Of a stretch of 64,000 nt of DNA, positions 57,560 to 64,000 are shown piece after piece; the first letter of the stretch is position 1, and each line of letters begins with the position of its first letter. The stretch covers positions 97,022 through 161,021 of the forward strand of contig CAJNOJ010000221.1 of assembly GCA_905250025.1 (NCBI GenBank), given 5' to 3'. This DNA comes from Adineta ricciae (taxonomy: Eukaryota > Rotifera > Eurotatoria > Adinetida > Adinetidae). The notes beneath the pieces are model-generated. The model saw only the letters and a program-made list of their open reading frames with translations. It made no database searches and was not told the DNA's origin. The position numbers were made by a program, and so were the translations under genes.

Positions 57560-58609
57560 TTATTGTCGTTGTCGGCGACTGAGATGAGGAATCATTTGTT
57601 GATGACGGAATTGCAAAACATGAATACCTTGTTGTTCAGTGTCAACTGTATGGATACGACTTACATGTTGGAAGATTTTTTTCGCTTCTTTCCGAAAAAT
57701 AGTACCGGTTAGTGTATATAAGTAGAAACTACTTGAATGAGCAAAATATGTCATGATACCGGTAATTCTTGCAAATAAGTTTTCTTGTGCAATTCGAAGT
57801 GTATCTTTGACTAAAATGCTCGTAAACGATGTATAAAGTTGATAAATTGAGAACGGTAATGTTGCAATAATGATCACTAAAACTTGCGCTGTAAGCATGC
57901 GTAACAATTGCGAATTTGTTCGTCGAGTTCGCATATTTTCAGCTGTGATTCGTCGAACCAAATGATTACGTTTCTGAGTATTTCTTATTGTCAAAAAGCC
58001 AAAAGTAAGCATAAAAAATGATGGACAGAGTGAATAAACTACCATATGTGAGAATCCGAAAAAAGTACTATAAAAACCTTTTCGACTACGGCATGAAGGT
58101 ACGACATTTCCATTGGCATTTGTTACATTATATAATTCATAATAAGCAATCATATGACTATACAGAATTGGAACAAAAAGACTTGAAGTTGCAATGGCTA
58201 ACTTGGCTGTTTTCATCGAACTTAGCTGACGTAGACATCTTTGCGGCGAACTGTGTAGAAAACGATCAATACATGCTAATAAGATTAACCAAACTGATGT
58301 TGCACGTGTTGCATAAAAAATAAAATATTCAAACTTACAAATACCGAGATTATAATTTGATGCCGAGATATCATACGCATTGGAAAGGACACGAACAGGC
58401 ATAACAACGAAGACAACGAATAGATTGTAACATGATGAAATAAGAAAATACATTGAACATGGTTCTTGACGGAGAGTTGGCCGAGTGAAAACATAAATGT
58501 TGATAAGAAGTCCAAATGCACCCAGTAGAAAGTTCACAATCGATATTGTAAGAAAACATATTGATGCGGCTTGGTTGATTTGTTCAATTAGAATCGCGAG
58601 AGACGACAT
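57560..58609 (-). CDS. Rhodopsin-like GPCR, intronless (block B' copy)
   Basis: Single exon, 349 residues, ATG at 58609. Same receptor as 28735-29757: Cys91, DRF at 115-117, and the TSSFYLYTLTGT-type TM7 end. It differs by a 27-bp in-frame insertion near the C-terminus (MIPHLSRRQ before the final RQ), plus scattered substitutions. Both copies are intact, so the tail-length difference is a natural polymorphism or divergence between copies. Confidence 0.85.
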   Translation of the reverse strand: MSSLAILIEQINQAASICFLTISIVNFLLGAFGLLINIYVFTRPTLRQEPCSMYFLISSCYNLFVVFVVMPVRVLSNAYDISASNYNLGICKFEYFIFYATRATSVWLILLACIDRFLHSSPQRCLRQLSSMKTAKLAIATSSLFVPILYSHMIAYYELYNVTNANGNVVPSCRSRKGFYSTFFGFSHMVVYSLCPSFFMLTFGFLTIRNTQKRNHLVRRITAENMRTRRTNSQLLRMLTAQVLVIIIATLPFSIYQLYTSFTSILVKDTLRIAQENLFARITGIMTYFAHSSSFYLYTLTGTIFRKEAKKIFQHVSRIHTVDTEQQGIHVLQFRHQQMIPHLSRRQRQ

Positions 58610-59985
58610 TATGAATTAATGAATTCTTGTTTCCTATATCGTCTCTCAAATAAAAATTCTAAAGTTTAATGAAAACTATATGGGTTGTATAGTACACATT
58701 AATGAATATATTGTCATCTGGGAGCAAAGTTACTTTAAAGAAAAAATTAGCATTTGCTCCTCAATGTAAACGTTTTTCCATGCTCTATTATATGAAAAAT
58801 AATTAAAGACATTGAACTTTTGCTCTTAGTTAAAGTACAATGCATTATTTATATGAACGATTATAGTCATGTGCGTCAAAGATTTTAATTACTATTTCGA
58901 ACCTATAACTGATATACATTTCAAATACCAAAGTGTGCAAGATAACAAAACAAATAATGTGATGAAAGACATCGGTGTGAAGCAGAAAACGAATGCAACA
59001 AACAGCGTTCATTCTATTCTTCGAAGAAACGATAAAGTTGTGACTCGATAGATTGTGTTGAAACTGAAAAAAAAGAGTTTTTTCGAAGCATCTCAAGACC
59101 TGGATCAGAATTGTCAAAACCAAAATTTGAAAATGAGCTCGGGTTTTGATGCGTGTTTCTTCACAGCGAGTATCAACTGGTAAAAGTATATTCATTATTA
59201 TATAGAGAATGTCCCAGATATTCTCAAGTCATTTTTTTATAATGCATTATCTTTGAAAATTACATTTTAGTTCGAATTATGAATAAGAAATTAATAATAA
59301 GGTTGTCAGATATTATCAGCGCAAATTTTCCAGATGTTCTTTTGAATGCGCTGAAATGCTTGCAAGAAACTTCTATTCTGTCTATATCTCGATTTCATCA
59401 GATGATAAAATCTTAATATTTCTTTCGCTGCAAGCCATTCGTTTTCCACTAGGCAATACGGATGAGAATTGCCCGCATTCAAATATTACAGAAAGTATAT
59501 TTTGCTTATCTAACTTTTGGAAAGCGTTCGAGCTTTTTGACTGGTTTCTTTAGAATGATCTTGTATTTTTCGGTTGCAAAATTGGTTTGGTGGATAGTCA
59601 TCGATCGTAATCAATATCGCTTTCTATAAGTTTCTACTGAGATCTTTTAATCCTGACTCCACCACTATTTCGATCTTGATTTACCCATCGTCTGCACATT
59701 GCCAATGATCAATAACAAAATTGAATTGCATCAGATTTGACATGCGCAATTGTAAGAGTACATTAGTCATACCTTGTGAAACGTCGACAGACTGATTTTT
59801 AACATATGGCTGGTTTTTCCTCTTGAAAACTGATCCTTATCAAATATTTGCATTTTGAATCATTTTAAGAGTGAAAATTTGATTCATTTTGCATCGAACA
59901 TTATAAAACATCCACAGAATATGTGTTTTACTTACACATTTGGCGTCTCGTAATCAAACAGCGAAGAGTCAATACTCTATAAGCA
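58610..59985. other. Intergenic, no confident gene
   Basis: Counterpart of 29758-31017 with several indels, including an extra stretch at about 59535-59660 not seen in block B. No RNA gene recognised. Confidence 0.45.
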
Positions 59986-60626
59986 ATGCTGACAAATAGA
60001 TCTGTGAGAAAACAAACGTTTGAAACTATGACATCATCTATCAACATCGGAGTTCTGTCGATTGCTGTCTTAATTTTGTTCATTTTAATAATTAAATTAT
60101 TCGTTGGAATTAACTTTTTTCACCAGTGTTCAATTGGATCATTTATTTCTTCTTATGTTCTTCTCAGTGCTGTATTGGAACTTATTCTCACTATTCTGCT
60201 TCATTTGGTACGAAACTCTTTATGTGACTTGGACAAATGATCGTTTGTTCTATTTGATAGATGTTGTTATCGGACCAAAATGGAGAAGGGAAAACAACAT
60301 TCTTCGAGTGGTTTTGGAACTCTCTAAATACATATCTCGTTTATATTTCATTATTTATTATTTGTGTTGGTATGATTCCTATATTAATGATACTTGTAAG
60401 TTTAATTGCAATATTCATTTTTCAATCATTCGAAATATTTCACATTTAGGGTGGAATTTTTGTACTACCTACAGTGATGAGCGTGCAGTTTTCTGATCCA
60501 TCTTTGTTGACATACTGCCATCCAATGCTTTACACTTATGCGTTTAGTACTGCTCTAATCTATTTTGGCATCTTTATTGTTCTTTTAGTTTTTATTTACT
60601 CGTGCTGGACAGCAGCTTCTGATTAA
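59986..60626 (+). CDS. Four-helix integral membrane protein, unknown family (block B' copy)
   Basis: Exons 59986-60207, 60261-60395 and 60450-60626, exactly the lengths of the block B gene (222, 135 and 177 nt), 177 residues. Substitutions concentrate in the loop at the start of exon 2 (MLLSDQNGEGKTTFFEWFW against MFSTDQDREGG-type) while membrane segments are nearly unchanged. The preserved exon lengths and splice sites argue for function in both copies. Confidence 0.75.
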
Positions 60627-60771
60627 ATCTATTTGGTAATAAAGATAACAGTTGACAAAAAAGATTTCGAGCATTTTTCGACTTTCAATGATTTCCCACG
60701 TGATATTCTTGAAATGTGAGGTCAATGTATGTTGGAAAGCATACATCCTCAAACGAACATGTTTATTAGAT

Positions 60772-61140
60772 TTACGAAACACTTTTTTTATATACTGATA
60801 AATGGTATTGAAGCTTATGACTGTGCATTCTTCTTGAATTGATTTTTGCTGTGATTGGACAACAAACAGCATAAGCATTCGATGATGCAACTTTACAATA
60901 ATATGTTTCCGGACAAGAATCAAATTGGCAACTATAATCTTTGAGGAATGGTGCTCCATCTTCACATGGACTTGATTTACACTTGCATGTTGCACATCCT
61001 TGAGCATCTAGACGATATCCGAAGAGACAATACATACGACATAACGGACGATCGTCGCACGTTGTTCTACCAACCATTGATTTTGAGATGAGCATTGACA
61101 TGAACGAACAAATAAGCAAAAATTGAAGATATTTCACCAT
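60772..61140 (-). CDS. Secreted antistasin-like cysteine-rich protein (block B' copy)
   Basis: 122 residues from the ATG at 61140, same signal peptide type and all cysteines of the copy at 31804. The mature protein differs at only one or two positions (VCCPI against VCCPV, and the last residue), so it is the most conserved protein of block B. The sequence upstream of the ATG diverges (an insertion of CTTCTT-type repeats), supporting the chosen start. Confidence 0.7.
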   Translation of the reverse strand: MVKYLQFLLICSFMSMLISKSMVGRTTCDDRPLCRMYCLFGYRLDAQGCATCKCKSSPCEDGAPFLKDYSCQFDSCPETYYCKVASSNAYAVCCPITAKINSRRMHSHKLQYHLSVYKKSVS

Positions 61141-61854
61141 TCTTGTCGTTATTCTTCTATAAATTGATACTAGAAGAAGAAGAAGAAATCGCAGAAGAAA
61201 ACTTTGTTTAACTGAAACGAAATGACAACGATGTGTGGCCAATTATTGTGAAAGAGAAAGAAAAATGCAATCACGTGCAAAATGACTCCTGACATAGAAA
61301 AGGAAGAGAAAATGATAGTTTATGACGTCACTACACGAACAAAAAAAAACAATCATTCTATATAAACATCATAGCGTAGATAAATTTGTCTTTTTTTTGT
61401 CCAAACGATCACCATATAAAAATCTCTTCAAAATTTGCGATTGAATATGGTTAACATTCCATCGAATCGGAGTAGTTTTGCATTGCAAATTATGAAGGAA
61501 AAAGAACGATTTACTATCGACTACGGGAGTAAACCAATATGGCGCTGACGAAAATATTATATATTCATCTTGAGGGTGAGGGTGGGCGAGGGGGGGGAAT
61601 GACATATTATTCGTATTTCATCTTATGAAGTCGGGTACTTTCATTTAAATCAAATATTTGTTGGTTGAAGTATTCGCTGGCTGAAATGAAAATAAAGCGT
61701 TCTGCGTTCCACTGTCGAAGCTCGAAAAACAACATATTCAATGGAATATCTCGGATTTGATTAGATGAGAATTTTCAAATTCTAAATCATTTTTGTTCTA
61801 ATTGGATTGAATATACCAAAACTAATCGATGACAACCATGAATGAGATTTCTCC
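61141..61854. other. Intergenic, no gene seen
   Basis: Counterpart of 32173-32879. Has an expanded G-rich patch at 61573-61600 (GAGGGTGAGGGTGGGCGAGG then a G run). Confidence 0.45.
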
Positions 61855-62822
61855 TTAGAAATGTATTCAAATGGTTCATTTGATGCCACGTCATTCAGTC
61901 CCTGTTGTTTACAAAAACCCAGTAATGTTCTATATTCCTGCACAAGATGAACAATGTCTCTATCTAAATATTTTCAATTCTTCATCGATATCTCATTAAT
62001 CTTTATTACCAGTTCTTGTCTGGGCTCATGGGGATGGTTTACGGTCAGGCTATTCTTCAACAGTCGATCATTTCTGTAACGATTAACTATTGGGTAGGCG
62101 TGACAGGTGATTTGTATTTAAAGGAATTGAATGAAGAGAATCCGACTGAATGGCCAACTTCGAGGAATTACGATCTTTTGCATATTTTATCTGGTCTGCG
62201 TTGGATTATATACAACGCTTTCAATTTATCGAGTGAAATTGTTCGAAACACCAACTATTCCAACCATGATAATCAAACGAAACTTGATTGTTAACGCCAA
62301 GTTTCATCGTTTAACAAAATCATTGATCGATAATTACTTTTTCCATTTTACCCACCTCTAGCAATTGAAAACGAAAATTACAATCAAAATTTAAATTTGA
62401 TTTTTGGAAATAAATACGATGAAAATAAATTCTACCGGTTTGAATTCATCACTTGCCGGTACATATCAAACTAAAACTTAACTAGTCGTTGTTGTGATTC
62501 AATTGTTTTCATCATCACAGATCAAATGTTTTTGATTGTAATGTACGTCGAATTTATCGAAATTTATATACGAAATCGAACAAAACAACCAAATATATTC
62601 TAATATCTTTTGAATTGTAATTCAGAAATTTGTCCTCAACATTCGATTGAACAAAGTGCGAGTATTGGCGCCCACGCAGCTGATATTCCATTTGTTTTTG
62701 AAACGATTAAAAGTTATTAATCATCAGCTTCTCTGAGTTGTACTCGGGATGGTCAATCACGAATATTTTCGAATCAAATTATTCAACATTGGGTTAATAC
62801 ACCGAAAGCTAGGAAACCATCA
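61855..62822 (+). pseudogene. Type-B carboxylesterase relic (block B' copy)
   Basis: Less deleted than the block B relic. It retains a LYLNI-equivalent region near 61950, LPVLVWAHGDG with the oxyanion strand near 62010-62043, VTINYWVGVTG with GDLYLKELNEENP near 62075-62140, and RNYDLLHILSGLRWI near 62165-62210. The nucleophile elbow is missing; the catalytic-His region GAHAADIPFVF follows near 62670-62700, and IIQHWVNTPKARKP near 62775-62820. Stops and frame changes separate these pieces. Carboxylesterases are secreted or ER serine hydrolases; this copy cannot be active. Confidence 0.65.
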
Positions 62823-63289
62823 CCGAAATGTTTTTATATCACATCTTTTCAAGAATTCTCATCAGTTTTCCATTGGAACTGTCGATTACGACGATAACTG
62901 ATTTTCATCAGAAAAATTTGGATGCAGCAGTAATTATGATAACGAACTTTCCAACTCGATCTACATGGCACAACTATTTCATCAACACTAAGATTAGTTT
63001 TTCTGTCAATTAATTTTTCTTTTTTTGCATGTGACACTTTTCTTCTCCTTCTTCTTCTTCTTCTTCTAATGATCAATGTGTTCGTCCTCACCAATCTTTT
63101 AATCCTATCATACTGTGACGTCTTCAGCTCTGTTTATATTCTACTTCACAGATATTCTCAATAGAAGCAGAATTTATTCACGCAATGATAAAAGTACTTT
63201 ATGAATAATTGAGAGGTAAAAGAGGAGAAATATTCCCAAGTCTGATCGTATTCTACCGCTCATAACTTACTCGAAATAAAGGAAGACAA
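62823..63289. other. Intergenic with CTT microsatellite
   Basis: Upstream region of the terminal GPCR. A CTT-type simple repeat (about 63043-63068) is longer than in block B (about 34088-34099). No gene seen. Confidence 0.45.
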
Positions 63290-64000
63290 ATGTCAAATAG
63301 TAGTGATTTGGTGTCAACTATGAACTACGTTACAATGCAAATCAATCGTCATGGACCTACAGTTTTACTTCTTTTCGGCACACTCAGTAATGTATTGAAC
63401 ATTTGTATTTTAAGAGAACGTTCTCTCAAAAAGATTCCATGTACAATCTATCTTTGCTGGTCTTCATTATCAGCTACTGTATTCATTTGGTCAGGATTAT
63501 TAACACGAGTACTTCAAGGGTAAGTGAAAAAGAAAAGCATTTTGAGAGTGTCAGTAAGATGACAGATCTCAATTGTAGTTACAGCATCAATTGGCCGAAT
63601 GAAAATCAGCTTCTTTGTAAAACTCGTTTGTACTTGCTGAACATTAGTTGGTCATCAGCTATTTGGATTCTTGTTGGAGCAAACATTGATCGATTTTTGT
63701 GTAGTCATCAATCAGTTGCTTATCGTCGACTGAGTACACATCGACTAGCAAAACGCGTTGTCATGAGTGTTTTCATTTTCTTTATGTTAGTCTACACTGA
63801 GGTATTGCATTGTGTGGAAGCAAGAGTTCCCAATGTCCCTGTGTCTTGTTATGGTCGAGATCTTCCCTGTCGAATTATTAATGATTGGGTATATTTGGGA
63901 GTAGATATTGTTTTCCCAAGCGTCGTTATCACTATCTTTGGGATACTAACTATTCGCAATACTCGATCTCGAATCATTCATCCAACAATAAATTCGTTTC
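63290..64000 (+). CDS. Rhodopsin-like GPCR, three-exon type, cut by window end (block B' copy)
   Basis: Exon 1 is 63290-63519 and exon 2 starts at 63579 and continues past the window end. Same structure and phases as 34318-35436, with the DRF motif and the cysteine before TM3 kept. Differences in the visible 217 residues are few (for example Phe to Leu in the TM1 FGTLSN motif). The end of exon 2 and exon 3 should follow just beyond 64000. Confidence 0.85.

Noticed and set aside
63043-63068. CTT repeat as a regulatory site
   Set aside because: Simple microsatellite, length-variable between the copies.
1-64000. CRISPR arrays, rRNA or tRNA genes, bacterial operons or plasmid features
   Set aside because: No regularly spaced repeats, no cloverleaf with a TTCGA-type arm that I could confirm, and introns throughout show a eukaryotic nuclear sequence.

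Overview
The window looks like nuclear DNA of a bdelloid rotifer, probably close to Adineta or Rotaria; the species cannot be fixed from sequence alone. The sequence is AT-rich, genes are compact and on both strands, and most introns are short (about 40 to 150 bp). The gene set is of the kind known to be expanded in bdelloids: secreted FG-GAP propellers with Thr-rich linkers, fast-diverging rhodopsin-like GPCRs, ADP-ribosyltransferase/TPR fusions, MACPF proteins, a carboxylesterase relic and NHL-type relics. Large segments occur twice with a few percent divergence, as expected for the two haplotypes of such a genome.

Four single N characters (6125, 19323, 22009, 54783) cut the window into five contigs. 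At two of them (19323, 22009) the flanking contigs share an exact unmerged 221-bp overlap. Contig 1 ends in the same 221-mer that ends contig 2 and begins contig 3, and the base just before that 221-mer differs between contigs 1 and 2. This is how two haplotype arms of an assembly graph converge, so the apparent tandem duplication of block A is most simply an assembly layout effect.

Layout. 1-6124: block A, holding an FG-GAP protein, an epoxide hydrolase-like enzyme and a GPCR cut at the gap. 6126-13480: a truncated aldehyde dehydrogenase, a 1164-residue secreted protein with three MACPF domains, and a chitin-binding-type secreted protein just upstream of it on the same strand. 13481-19776: block A', second copy of block A, with the GPCR complete apart from the artefactual 221-bp repeat. 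20111-24143: a frameshifted tryparedoxin copy, a nuclear receptor remnant and an aldo/keto reductase. 25064-35436: an intact tryparedoxin followed by block B, with a divergently transcribed pair of paralogues of unknown family, a decaying LRR gene, a GPCR, a four-helix membrane protein, an antistasin-like secreted protein, a carboxylesterase relic and a second GPCR. 36350-42837: a very large ART-TPR gene followed by a broken repeat of the preceding GPCR's 3' end. 44018-53309: a secreted PAN/Cys-rich protein, a degenerate NHL/7TM relic and a damaged second ART-TPR gene on the minus strand. 54086-54782: an inverted-repeat element with a mariner-like end. 54784-64000: block B', second copy of block B, starting inside one member of the paralogue pair.

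Exons were joined by hand from GT-AG sites and reading phase. Homology calls come from motif recognition, not from searches.
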